This document shows positions 43,776 through 59,170 of a DNA stretch of 64,000 bases, piece after piece. Below the pieces are notes generated by a model. That model made no database searches and had not been told where the DNA came from. It saw nothing but the letters and a program-made list of their open reading frames with translations. Both the position numbers and the translations under genes were made by a program. The DNA comes from Rutidosis leptorrhynchoides (lineage: Eukaryota > Streptophyta > Magnoliopsida > Asterales > Asteraceae): positions 186,497,001 to 186,561,000 of the forward strand of contig NC_092333.1 in NCBI RefSeq assembly GCF_046630445.1, in the 5' to 3' direction. Position 1 is the first letter of the stretch. Every line of letters begins with the position of its first letter.

Positions 43776-46700
43776 TTACTTAGGCCTTGTAATGGGATCT
43801 TTCAACTCCTCATGCGATGACATGAACAGTTCAATGTAACGACTGCCAACTGTCATACGATCTTTGGCAAGTGCAGCTTGTGCGTCTTCTACACTTGAAA
43901 ATACGACAAATGCTTCTCCTGTTGATCTTCCTTCTGAATTATATGTGAGATGGATCGAGTCTTCGGTGATTGCGAATTCCTTAAAGAAATCCATTATTTC
44001 TTCTTTTCCAGCTGAATATGGTAAACCTCTCATGCGCAACACTTCTGTATCTTCTTCAGGAGGTTTTGGCACATTTGGGCTGGTACACAATAACAAGTCA
44101 TAAGAGTCAGAATTAGAACACTATCAGTCTTTAACTAAGAAAACAAATACAATCAACCACACTCAGCCACAGTTCCAAACGGTGGGTGCGGCGCTTTGGT
44201 GATTAGCCCGTCCCGATTTGAAGAAAAACGTTTGATAAGTCCGGCAACGGTCAAAAGTCCAGTCAAAGTCGGTCAAAATTCGACTTTTTGTCTGGCCTTG
44301 TTCTAGCGTAAACGTAAATCCCAAGCTCTAGCTAGGAAAAACATCATAAAAAACTATATATTATTTGAAGTAACACCACATCATCTTATTTGTAAATCAT
44401 CATTTATTTGTAAAATATTTAAGTTTGATATATTTAAATTTAAAAGTCAACGTTGGTCAACGTCCACGCCCGTCTCGACCCCGACTCAACCTGACCAACT
44501 TTTCTTCGTCTCACATCATTTTCAACCTTGCCCTCAGCCACTTACCAGCCCATTTTTCAGTCTGCTTTCAGCCTCCCTTGATAAATAAATTCTAAGAAAT
44601 TATAGTAAGACCTTAATCACTTGAATAGCAGACACTCCAAATTTAATATATGTCTCTCAGATATACTCTTACTTCCGAAGGATCAAAACGCTCTCATATG
44701 TAATTATAGCTTTAACAATAAAATAATTCATTCTAAGAAATTTAAAAAAAATAACAGAACATATATGCTCAACTGTACACCGTTATTAATGGCAAGCAAT
44801 GCACAGACACACAGAGCATATAGAATGACAATAGGGTCATAACTTAAAAGGGAATTTCTATAGTTAGATAAATGTATAAGAAAGTTGCACCTCATAAGTT
44901 CTATGATCCTACGTAAATTTAACACCTACATTGATTATTCTAACAAGATTTATACCTAACCATCACATCCGACCTATTTATTTGACCAGTTTAAGACAAC
45001 GAAATAACCCAAAGCAACAAAATGGGTTGGAATTGCCACTTGTAACAATAACCATCAATAAAAATTAAAACCACGTGTATACAAAAGCAAAGGTTAAAGT
45101 CTGCAAATGTATCGTAGTATCATACTTTACTCATAAGTCATAACTCAAGTACGCTTAAATGATGCTATTGCATGTATCAAATTATGATTTTAGTAACTGT
45201 ATGTATTCAACCTCTTATAACTTAGGAAACATGACGTGGCTACTTGTATAGTTACTACCATATCCAGAGGCGGTGCCAGGATTTATGTATGAGGGTGGCA
45301 TTTCTCGAAAAATAAATATTAATATTATATTATTCTTATTTAAGGGATGCTGGAATTTATAATTATGGGATATTGGCTATTAAATTATAACTTTTAAAAC
45401 ACTATAATAAGCATAGAGTTGGGGGTGGCAAAGCATCCACATGCATCCCCCGTCTCCGCCTCTGACCATATCCGAAGACAAAAAAAAAGAGGTTATCTAA
45501 GTAATAAGTAATACCAAAATTTTGGATGTTACATAAAATTTCAGACAAATGTTAAGAGAAAACAGATAAAAAGAGAAAGAGCACTAACCGGCCCTTAGAA
45601 ACTGCTTCCTCCCATTCCTCAAGTGGTGACGGAAATAACTCAATATATCGACTCCCGAGACACGTTCCATCTTCCATCATAGCCGCTTTTGAATCTTCGG
45701 GACTTTCAAATTTAACATACGCCTCACCAGTAATCCTTCCCTCTGAATTAACCATAAAATAAACCGAATCATCTGACAAATTAAAACCCTTAAAGAACTC
45801 CACAATATCATCCCGGTTAGCCGAAAACGGTAACCCACGTAACCTAAGAACTCCAGTATGTTCTGCATATTCCTTTGAAGGATCAAGCTTCCGTGGTCTC
45901 CTACGAGGAGACCGTGAACGGGGCCTACGTGAATCAGAAACCTCAATCGCTATCGATTTGTAATACTCTTGCCTACTGCTCCTAAAAACTTCAACATATC
46001 GTTTCCCGATATTTTGTCGGTTTCTTTGAAGAGCGTATTCGACTTGAAACGCATAACCAAGAACACAATATCCTTCACCTGCAAATTTCCCATGTTTGTG
46101 GAGAAACAACACGTCGACAACATCAAGGCCATGGAAGAACTCGATTATGTCCGTTTCTGTACAGTCGAACGGTAGACCCCGCAAACGTACGACGGGGAAA
46201 ACGGGAGGTTGACTCGCGTAAGAATAAGCTGGCGGGCTGTACATATAGTTTGAAGCTTGAGGAGAACCATAATACGATGAACCCCGTTGTCTTTTTAGGC
46301 CCGTTTCCCGCCCATCACCAGAATCCAAGTATTTACTGAATATAATAACCAAAAAAATTAACTAATTGTGTTAGTGTATTGCCAAACCAAAGTTGGAACT
46401 TAAAACAAACATTGGTATGTGAACACTGATCAACGTTGTAATAATGGTCAAGTATATATCGGTTAACAGCACCAATTTAACCACACATACATATATGCTA
46501 GCTTAAGATTACATTGCAAGGAGTGGCGGAAGCAGGATTTTTTTACATCGGGGGCGAAAAAAAATTAAAAGCGTAGCAACTTTTTTTGGACAAAATATGG
46601 AGGCTTTGGGGGCAAAATATAGAGACTTTTGAGCAAAAAGAAATCCACTTGGGGCAAAATCGAAAAATCCCAAATTTTTTTACTGAAAATTACAAATCCA

Positions 46701-47149
46701 TTAGGCCGGCTGCCACCCTGTGCCCCAACATATTTTCGCCACTGATTGCAAGTACTGCAGGCCATCGTCTAATTTATCACAAACTTGTATATTAAATATT
46801 TGCAACCAACATGATAACTTTCTACTTTTTAATAGTCAACTGTATATCGATTAACAGCACCAATATAATAGCTTTCTAAAATTGATACCAGCTTAGCATA
46901 CAAAAAGCAATTGAATTAATCTTGCATTTCATCAAGTAATTTATCTATATTTCTAGGGTTAATGTAAATCAAGCATACAAAAAGCAATTGAATGATATAA
47001 TAATCTATTATAGGGATCAGCACAAAAAAATGTTGAAGAGCAAACCCTAGATTAATAGGTCAATACATAGATAAATTATTCTAAGTTTCGTGAACGCTGA
47101 TCTGAAAACAGAAAACGTAAATTAAAGTGTCTTACCCTCTATAGAACAT
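43776..47149 (-). CDS. hnRNP F/H-like RNA-binding protein with three quasi-RRMs (354 aa)
   Basis: Three coding exons, all with GT-AG introns: 47136-47149 (14 nt, MFYRG), 45589-46335 and 43776-44079; total 1065 nt, 354 residues plus stop, with phases that agree. Residues 52-123, 166-239 and 265-340 are three quasi-RRM domains recognisable by (V/L)RLRGLPF or LRMRGLPY at strand 1 and GKRYVEVF, GSRYIELF, GSRYIELF at the end. In hnRNP F/H, GRSF1 and ESRP proteins such domains bind G-rich RNA in splicing and RNA processing. A basic SR-like patch (RRPRSRSPRRRPRK, about 141-154) follows RRM1 and may act in nuclear import. The Tyr/Ser/Pro-rich N-terminus is likely disordered. The start is chosen because the mini-exon ATG joins in frame to KYLDSGDGRE. 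Each intron carries a MITE. Expected in the nucleus. Confidence 0.93.
45265..45464. mobile_element. hAT-type MITE in intron 2 of the RRM gene (200 bp)
   Basis: Terminal inverted repeats cagaggcgg and ccgcctctg, with 8-bp duplication accatatc on both sides (45257-45264 and 45465-45472). The 8-bp TSD and CAG-type termini define hAT elements. It is AT-rich inside, with no coding capacity. Confidence 0.92.
46521..46744. mobile_element. hAT-type MITE in intron 1 of the RRM gene (224 bp)
   Basis: Starts gagtggcggaagc and ends ttttcgccactg, imperfect inverted repeats of the CAGTGGCGGA type, with 8-bp TSD attgcaag (46513-46520 and 46745-46752). A relative of the 45265 element by structure, but the interiors differ. 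Confidence 0.88.
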
Positions 47150-47520
47150 CTTATTTAGAAGCAGAAATCAAAATTTCCCCTTTCTGGATTTTAGGGTTTA
47201 TACGCTTCGAGACTATAACGAAGAACTCAGAGAATTGATTTTCATGATTTGGTTGAAAATAAAAAGATTCGAGGATGAAACGTGCCGATACGGCAGCGTT
47301 GTGTGTAATCGTCTAGGCTAGTTGGTAGCCCAATAGAAGTTATTGGGCCGATCGCCATTTGTTTATAACTTTAGGGATTTAAAACGAGAAATTGTTCAAA
47401 ATACATTTTTTTTAAGTCTTCAAACAAAATACACTTTTTTAAAAAAAAAATTGTCTTTTTACACCATTCGGTAGACGGAATTTCTCTCTACCACCTTTAT
47501 CTGTCGTCTACTACCATTTT
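47150..47520 (-). promoter_or_regulatory. 5' leader and proximal promoter region of the RRM gene
   Basis: Sequence immediately upstream of the ATG at 47149, presumably holding the 5' UTR. I see aattgggccttatt-like wording (tattgggccgatcg, 47341-47354), which resembles the GGCCCA/TGGGCC boxes found in many plant housekeeping promoters. No convincing TATA box on the minus strand. Confidence 0.45.
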
Positions 47521-47810
47521 TACAAAGTAGTAGACAATAACAACAAGGTAGTAGACAGTGAGAACAAAGCAGTAGACAGCCAATTACAAGGTAGCTGACT
47601 ATCTACTGCCTTGTTGTTATTGTCTACTACCTTGTTGTAGGTGTCGACACCAATAATACATATCAGTCGACACCTACATCTTGCGTCCTTGCTTCCACCT
47701 GAGAGCAAGGGAGCAAGAGGCACCTGCTCCTTGCTCTCAAGTGTGACTAAGGTCGCAAGGACGCAAGGCGCAAGGGAGCAAGATGCATCTTGCTCCTTGC
47801 GAGGGCAAAT
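47521..47810. repeat. Cluster of three inverted repeats upstream of the RRM gene
   Basis: First, gtagtagacaataacaacaa (47527-47546) is matched by ttgttgttattgtctactac (47612-47631). Second, gtgtcgacacc (47641-47651) is matched by ggtgtcgact in reverse near 47668-47679. Third, gcgtccttgc (47685-47694) is matched by gcaaggacgc (47755-47764), with interior gagcaaggagca repeats. It can be drawn as three adjacent stem-loops. No gene. Confidence 0.75.
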
Positions 47811-47889
47811 TGTCAAACTTTTTTTTATGGGCTCTCACGCAAACAAGTTCAAAAAAATGGGCTTTTTGGTGATAATCCCATAACTTTAT

Positions 47890-48257
47890 ATACTCTAAGA
47901 CTATCCGTAACAAAAGAGCCCGAGTCAACTAAGTTGGCATGATTTGACGCCCCAGGCGTCATTAATGAATGTCAAAACTTGACGCGTCGGGGTGTCAGTT
48001 GAAAATCTGACGTATGGTGAAGGAATCATAAGGGCCACGTGTTCGCGTCTGATTGGTTGAGACGTTTGACTGATTTTAAACGGATATAAGTCCATTGAAA
48101 TATTTTTATTTTATCTTTTTTACCAAAAATAATTCAAACTTATCAATATTTAACTAAAACATTCTCAACGTATAGATACATGTCTTTACAATCATCTTCA
48201 TCCTCCATATTTTATCATAAATCATCAACATCTTCATCTTCCATCTCTAAACAAAAA
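47890..48257. other. Possible 5' end of a Harbinger-type element
   Basis: Contains gacgccccaggcgtc (palindromic, 47949-47963) and a GC-rich promoter-like run before an open frame at 48180/48258. The start taagactatccgtaac resembles, inverted, gtttagaagtggtcta at 50184-50199, so these may be worn terminal repeats of one element. Confidence 0.35.
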
Positions 48258-48590
48258 TGGCGAACTCAAATCAAATATCAAATACTCTATCCCATTGGAA
48301 CGTGTACAATAGGCATTTGGGTGGCGGTTCATCAAACCCGAATAATTATCAACAAATTCAACTCGTCATGCCTCAATTTCGTGTTTTGACACCCGAACAA
48401 CAACATCAAATGTTCTTAGAGCAATAACGTTTGTACAATCAAGCTCAACAATTGAATCAAAATCGGAGCTTTCAAACCCTGATGACTCTGATTTATTAAT
48501 ATGAAAAGGTGCTGGAAACTCAAAATTAAACGATCTTGAAAACGCAACAACGTCAATAAAAAACACAAAAAGGAGGGCGTGGAAGGTATA
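48258..48590 (+). pseudogene. Remnant of a Harbinger-type accessory ORF (N-terminal part)
   Basis: From ATG 48258 the plus strand reads MANSNQISNTLSHWNVYN and later PEQQHQMFLEQ, stop, RLYNQAQQLNQNRSFQT. The style (Asn/Gln-rich N-terminus, EQQHQ...Q..LYNQAQQ) recalls plant PIF/Harbinger Myb-like ORF1 proteins, often annotated as glutathione S-transferase T3-like. The DNA-binding part that should follow is absent: after a basic stretch near 48570 it runs into the fold-back element. A guess by resemblance; a database search would decide. Confidence 0.4.
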
Positions 48591-48630
48591 ATTTTGGTTA
48601 TTGTTTTATTATTTTTATTTTCGATACATT

Positions 48631-49521
<891 letters not shown>

Positions 49522-49523
<2 letters not shown>

Positions 49524-50337
49524 GAAACGAGGCCTCGAAAACCTTCAATTTTGCGGGTCAGTATACACTTACGTAACTATGGCTATCCTGAAAGTCGAAA
49601 TAAGTGAAAACCGGTGGACTTACTGCAACCGGTGTGCCTCAGTCAAACTATATATATATATGCGCTTTATTTCAAGTACTTTTTTATTTAATTGATGTAT
49701 TTTATTATTTTAGCGAATATTACAAAATTAGTTTTATTAAATAATGTGTTAGTATAATATAATTATAATAAAATGTAATAATAAAAAGTTGATGAACCCT
49801 ACTACTACACAATTTTACACACAAATTTGACATTTTATATTAATGAATATCAAATAACGACCTTGTCTAGTTTTAGTCAAATTTCACTTTTTTATGTCAT
49901 TTACATGGCATCACATGTGGCACAAACTGATGCTTCCCGACGCCTCCAATGGGGCGTCATTTGTAACGGGAAAAAAAGTGTCAGATTTTCTGGACCAATC
50001 ACATTTCACTAAATTATTTTTTATATTACTAATTTATATATTTTATTCCCGACAGCCAAACACATTTTACCACATCATCTACCACAAATTTAACATAAAA
50101 AGGGCCCCTCATTATTTACCTTCACTCCATGACATGATACATCACTCAAAAAGTGCATCCGCTGCATGTGATATTACATACACGTTTAGAAGTGGTCTAA
50201 TTTGGTCATGCACTCGGAAATCTTTCACTATCATTTTCGTTATGACGTTGCTAATAAATTTAACATACATATGACTATGACTAAAATATTAAGTATTTTA
50301 TTAATAACGGTTGTTAAAATTGTCATCAAAAATCATA
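49522..50337. other. Stretch with no recognised gene
   Basis: Includes gacgcctccaatggggcgtc at about 49938-49957, a palindromic echo of gacgccccaggcgtc at 47949. That fits the idea of one larger element interrupted by the fold-back element. No coding signal. Confidence 0.4.
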
Positions 50338-50595
50338 CTCTCTCCGTCCTACTATAAGTGTTCACATATGACTTTTAAAGTCTTTTTTTTTGTCAACTTC
50401 AACTATAAATATTTTTATTTGTGTTATATATCAGTTAATGCAATTTATATAAATAAAACTGCATTATAAACCCAATACATTCATATAAATTTAATCAAAT
50501 AATATATATATCACAAATAGAGATATTTATGGCCAAAGTTAACATAGAAAGACTCCGAAAGTCAAACGTGGTCACTTATAGTAGAACAGATGGAG
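50338..50595. mobile_element. Stowaway-type MITE (258 bp)
   Basis: Inverted termini ctctctccgtcctactataa and, read in reverse, ctccatctgttctactataa. TA flanks both sides (50336-50337 and 50596-50597). The CTCC(C/T)TCCGT end and TA target are the signature of Tc1/mariner-derived Stowaway elements. Confidence 0.9.
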
Positions 50596-50597
50596 TA

Positions 50598-51000
50598 TTT
50601 ATACATAAACTAATGATTTATTGAGTTGGTAGATGACAATTATTTCTAAGAAGTGGATGTTTATTTTCAATTTATAAATACATAATAATGTGTATTTGAA
50701 TTTTTTAACATCAATCTTTAATTGTTATTAGAAAAAATCTAATAATAGTTACGAAGTATAGTTTATAATTATAATTATAATATAATATAATTATAACTAT
50801 AATTATAATTATTATATAATTAAATTAAAGTGCGACAAAGTTAGGTAATATGTAATATTATAGTATATCATTTTCACCAGATTAGTTTTTATCTCAAAGG
50901 TCAAGTTTTAATGTAGCCATTCGTGCTTCATGTTTTGTGGAAATTCTCTTTTACGGTGTATATAGTACCGCTTAATATGTAAAAATTAAATAAAATAATT
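50598..51000. other. AT-rich intergenic stretch
   Basis: Contains a short run of alternating ttataatta palindromes (50758-50825). No gene seen. Confidence 0.5.
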
Positions 51001-51617
51001 TTAACCTACTAATGATGCGCATAAACGACAACTATATGTATGTGCATCACACGTGTCATGCACGTGCGAAGTATCGACCCATGTGCACGATATGGCGCGC
51101 CAGACAACGATCGTGCGAACTAAGCAAGCACACAAAGCACACCGAATCTTAGGACACTGTAAACGGTTGTCACGATTCCTACGACAGGTAATGGTACTGG
51201 CAACCGTAAGGTCGTACCAAGGACCATTCTCGGCGGTCGCCACGATCCCTGAAACAGGTAGTGGTGCAGACAACTGGCAGATTGTACCAGGGACCACTCT
51301 TGCTTTTTACGACTTTTCAGGTACGATTGTACAATATGGAAAGGACAATGTACCTTTTGTCCCAATTTATGTTGTTGAAGAACAAATCCATCTCGGCTAT
51401 AAATAGGGACTCAAACCCCCAATACAAACAGAATGCACGAGACAACTCTTGCACTTCACACATACTATTATTAGTAAGCTTATCCTATCCGCGCTAGCGG
51501 ATAGCGCACGACTCTGCCCGCGCTATCGGACTCACAACATCTCAAGCTTTACTTTAAACATTTACAGGTAACGTTCCATGAACACTAACCCTAATATCCC
51601 TCTCGAGGCATCGATAC
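51001..51617 (+). promoter_or_regulatory. LTR-like promoter segment on the plus strand
   Basis: A plus-strand TATA box (ggctataaataggg, about 51397-51410) is followed by a leader-like stretch with a palindrome ccgcgctagcgg (51489-51500). Upstream are two imperfect copies of a roughly 70-bp block (51162-51228, 51229-51300: caggta(a/g)tggt ... taccaRggaccaYtct). This organisation is that of an LTR U3-R region, but I could not define LTR ends, so it may be a truncated solo LTR. Confidence 0.45.
51162..51300. repeat. Two diverged roughly 70-bp direct repeats upstream of a TATA box
   Basis: Each copy contains cacgatYcctRMRacaggta, then gtaccaRggaccaYtct. Typical of duplicated enhancer-like modules in LTR U3 regions; function not shown. 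Confidence 0.75.
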
Positions 51618-52045
51618 TGTAGCCGACGGATTGATGGATCTTAGGTCGCTTGCAATCGAGACTAGAGGTGGAAAACACTAGAATCGAGTAAAACCGAGAT
51701 ACGGGTCGTGTCGGGATCGATTTGGTCAAACCTAGAGTAGAAACTAGATTAGATCGAATCCTAAACGAATGATTTCGGTGGTAAATGGTGTTAGGGTTCA
51801 GTTGGGACGAAAACCAGACGAATAGGGTTAATAGAATGTGTAACCTTACAAAGGAGGTATTAACCCTTGTATATACTGCATAACAGACACAGTCGGTCGA
51901 CTGTGTATGCAGTTTAACATATTGATTGTCTAATTAAATAAGTACACACAAACACATACATAAATAGTCACCATGATAAGTTATTACATGACCAAATGTA
52001 TTAAAACGATAAACGATCTAGGACTGGGGATTACGTGCACCAACA
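51618..52045 (-). mobile_element. 3' LTR (start) of the Ty1/copia element
   Basis: On the minus strand the LTR starts TGTTGGTGCACGTAATCCCC at 52045, just after a polypurine tract. The right boundary is firm. The left end is a proposal (…CGGCTACA at 51618, giving 428 bp) because the other LTR lies beyond the window. It contains one copy of the acacagtcggtcgactgtgt palindrome (51885-51905). Confidence 0.6.
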
Positions 52046-52056
52046 AACTCCCCCTA
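52046..52056 (-). other. Polypurine tract of the Ty1/copia element
   Basis: Minus-strand TAGGGGGAGTT immediately before LTR start TGTTGG. Confidence 0.85.
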
Positions 52057-52152
52057 AGACCTAGCCACTAGATATGAAAATATCAGCCATTAATCAACAT
52101 AAGGATTAGTCACCCAGTTCTTCAGATAACAAAGTTTGACAACTCTGCAATA

Positions 52153-55100
52153 CTACTCAGCTTGCACTCGATTCTCTGGGCAATACAACTTCCTGTTATA
52201 GTATAGGGTGAACACGTCTTCTTCACAGCAGTTCCTAAGCCAGACTGGATTTAGCACCCTAATACTATCATTTTCATCGCTTCCATCCTTGTCCAACACA
52301 ATGACTGCTTCCTCCGAGCGTTCATCATAATACCACCAACGAAAACGTGGGCTGAAGTTATGCGGCATTTTCCTTACTGGAACCTTTAGCATATACTTCA
52401 CTTGTTCATATTTGATTATCTTTCTTCATAAGCCCTTTTTCTTGTTCGTCTTGTAAGAGATCTTTGGAAATTGGGGTCGAAAACCTTCAAAGTTAGGTGA
52501 CCTAAATGATCGTCTTATCTTACGAACTAAAATGTCAGGAATACCATCATAATCCTGATACAACATCTTAAGCCTAGCAACTTGCATAAATTTAAAATAA
52601 GGTAATGAAGTGAACTGGAAAGCATGCTTGATGTAGTCCACTCCATACTCTTTCTTTATCGCGTAGATATCAAATTCCTTAATGTATACCCAGGCCAAGA
52701 TCTTTCCCTTAGCACACAAACTCGCACTGTGCTCAATAAACTTCATATACTGAGGCTCCACCTCAAGTTTCATCAAATACTTTCGAATTCTCATGGAAAT
52801 CTTCCATTCTTTCTCCAAAACTTCCACTTGTTCTTTATTAATTTTCACCGGCAAAAACCCTTCCGGTAAAATCTCCTCCTTTTCTTTCTGTTCCTTCTCT
52901 TGACACTTCTTATTCAAAAGTTCATCATTTATTTGGAAATAATCAGTAAAAGTAGGAAGATCATCATCCTCAAAACCTTTATATCTAGGATAAGGCCCTG
53001 TCGGTTCATCTTCAATAATAACCTCATCAAAACTATTATCGCTCTCATCAACTGCATCAGACTCACTCATATCATCGTCAAATTTATTTACCCCTGACGA
53101 TGAGGCTTTTGATGCGGCGTCAGCAGATTCCTTAGCCTCTTGCTCTAGACGCTCCATCAATTCTTGTTCAGTTTCGGAGACAGTTATTACTACATAGCTA
53201 AATACTCAAAAACAGTTATTACTTGAAGTGGAGTTACGTACAGTAGGTTATCCTCCGTGTAACCTTTAGCAACTTCAATAGGTAGGTCCTCCTCGTGATC
53301 ACAATGCCCAAAAGGATCTGGGCCCTCATCAAGCTCTTCAACTACTACTTTCTTTTCCCATTCATCCAATCTTTCTGTCAAATCACGTGTTTTAGTCTGT
53401 AGAGACAATATCTGTCCAGCCTGTTCCTCCACTGTCTTCTCAAGCTCATCAATTTTCAGTTGCTGCTTATCAACCAGTTTTCTCATCTGAGACATCTCAG
53501 CATCTCGCTTTCATTTATCTTCTTCAGCAGCTTTTTGAAACCGAGCCATATCAGCCAATAATTGTATAAGTCATCGGTTAATCATCCCAGAAGAATCACC
53601 AGTAAAAACAGTTGGTTGCTGAATGGTTTGAACTTGCTGTTGTTGTTGTGGAGGCTGAATTGGTGGAGTCAGAGTGTTACCACCACTAGCAGCAGCTTGA
53701 GTAGATGGAGTTACTTTTGGTTGTGACTTAGTTGTTGACCTTGAACCCCCATCCTTCTCCTTAACTGCAAATCTTAAACGCTTGTGCCGTTGCTTGGTAG
53801 ATACCTTTGGCGTTTCAGCCAGTTTTCTCTTCATCGGCTCAATTTGACTGTTATCAAGTGCTGTCACATCATCCTCATCCACTAACCGAGGACCAGTTTG
53901 TCTAGGCGGTGGCGTGTTAACCTCTTCATCTCCAGCAATAGTAATATCAGTTTCATCACCAGAAGTGCTATTCTCGTGTCGACAGTTTAAACCTTCAGGA
54001 CACGCATAATTTTCATTCGCCAGATGGCCAATCAACCTCTTTTAGCAGAACCTCCTCAATTTTGCATGAATCGATTGAAAGATTGATCATTAAGATGATT
54101 CAGCTTAAGAACATCATGTGGAATCTTCACTAACCTATGAACTTGTTTCTCCAGCATGATCTGTAGAAACCTTGGAAATACCAGATGAATCTTCTTCTTC
54201 ACATTTAGCACCATACCATCAAGAATAACTTCCGAGAAATTGAAGTCCGCATTCAGAACCAAAGCCACAAACATGTAAGTGTACGTCTCAGTCATCTCAT
54301 CAAATCCACCTTTCATTGGGCTCAAACATCTCAACAATACGTAGGTCAGATACCTGTATTTCTTGCTGAACTTTGTACGTTTCACTGCCTTTGTAATATC
54401 ACCCGCATAGCCACAGCGTTTCAGACACCTCCTTACTTTCAATGCCAGCAACGATGTTGGCATTGTGTCATCATCAGGAAAACCAATATCCCCTCGAATG
54501 GTTTGTGCAATGATCCAAACAATAGTACCGTTAACAGAACTGATAATCACTCTACTGTTATCCTCAATTACAACTTTAGCAGCCTCCTAGAAGGCTCTTT
54601 GATGAGAATAATATGGTGTGCTCTCTATAGTAATGGCATTGCGAATCCTGGATCGCTTCAGAAACTGAATGATATCACCAAAGTTTCCTTTAACAGCTTC
54701 GGTGCCAGTCTCATCAACACATCCTAAGACATTTGTATCACCACATCTAATTAGTCTAGGTAGTTCTGACGACAAAGGGATCTGGGGTTCAATTGATGCA
54801 GTTTCCTCTGAAGAGTGATGTTGTTCTTGAAACATCCCGAATAACTGAAAGAGACTCAAAACAAAACAAACATTAAGCAATTACCACCATGTATCATGGG
54901 GTATCAATATAATCATACAAATCAGTAATTTAAATCAAACATTCTTATCACAATAACTATTAAAGTACCATTACATAGATGAAAAGTCACCGTTAAATTA
55001 TTACACACCAAAAGCATTTGGCTAATAGGCTAGCCTTAATTAATTTAGTTCATATAAAACAACTGAAATACATAAACTATGAACTCAATATGTCAACTGA

Positions 55101-55717
55101 TCATCCAACTATAGGATCTTCTGGCACTAACTTCGTGACATACTGTACTACACCAAGCTTCTCAAACATATTATGCAATAGAGAGCAGCATAAGGGAATG
55201 GTTCCTCTGACTCAAGAAAGTCTTTCATCACATTAATCAGAAAATGACCCATGTTCACCTTTGTGCCATCTAGAAGGCAGTACAGTAGCAAGGCCTCAAT
55301 ACCACTCAACACACTATCACCATCTTTCTTAAAGGTCACACTACACTTAATTATCCTCAAATGAGGTTCCAAATGGTAATACAAATCACTATCACTTATC
55401 TCAACCCTACTAACACTAGCCACGCGTCTTAACTTGCATATCCTTGCAATCATGTCTGACATATTAAACCTGTTGGGAAGCTTTCTTAGGTCTTTACTAG
55501 GATACAACAGCTTAACACCAGTGTGAGGAACATTCAAAAGGTCTAAAAATTCCTCCATGGTCCACTTATAGTGTTGTCCGAACAAACTAGCATGAACATG
55601 TTTCTTCTTACCATCTTCTAAAGCCACATTAGCATAAAACTCATACACCAATCGAGGATAGTAATAATCCCCTACGTTAAGAAACGTTTGACACCCAATA
55701 TGCTCCCAAAGGTCATA
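52153..55717 (-). pseudogene. Env-like extra ORF of the copia element, decayed
   Basis: A chain of minus-strand frames. N-terminal part (55717-55148): DYYYPRLVYEFYANV ... VHASLFGQHYKWTMEEFLDLL, recalling the putative plant transposon domain (Pfam PF20167 family), then MFEKLGVVQYV after a frameshift. Middle (54550-54056): FSKKYRYLTYVLLRCLSPMK ... YTYMFVALVLNADFNFSEV. A Pro/Gln-rich, basic linker (54035-53571) and a coiled coil (53495-53190, LKIDELEKTVEEQAGQI) follow. The C-terminal part is acidic then basic (53160-52426), with a last conserved block RFRWWYYDERSEEAVIVLDK (52401-52153). I see no signal peptide or clear membrane segment. Function is unknown. Confidence 0.6.
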
Positions 55718-59008
<3,291 letters not shown>

Positions 59009-59170
59009 TCATAGGTCCTGTGAGTTGCAATGACCTTCTGTTCCACCTAATGGGTCGTACTCTAGATAGGATTCTCCTACGGTCGATATCAAACATCCAT
59101 GGTCCGATAAATGATCCACCTGACATTCTATCACAAAGCTATACCATTCTTTCAGAATAATATGTCATAA
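59009..59170 (-). pseudogene. Upstream end of the env-like ORF, beyond the insertion
   Basis: If the solo LTR and one TSD are removed, the minus strand reads VEQKVIATHRT joined to YDLWEHIGCQ. The frame is already broken by a stop a few codons upstream. It shows the insertion split an ORF that was decaying. Confidence 0.5.

Noticed and set aside
50053-50274. Short plus-strand frame after 49894
   Set aside because: No motif. It lies in sequence that may belong to a transposon flank.
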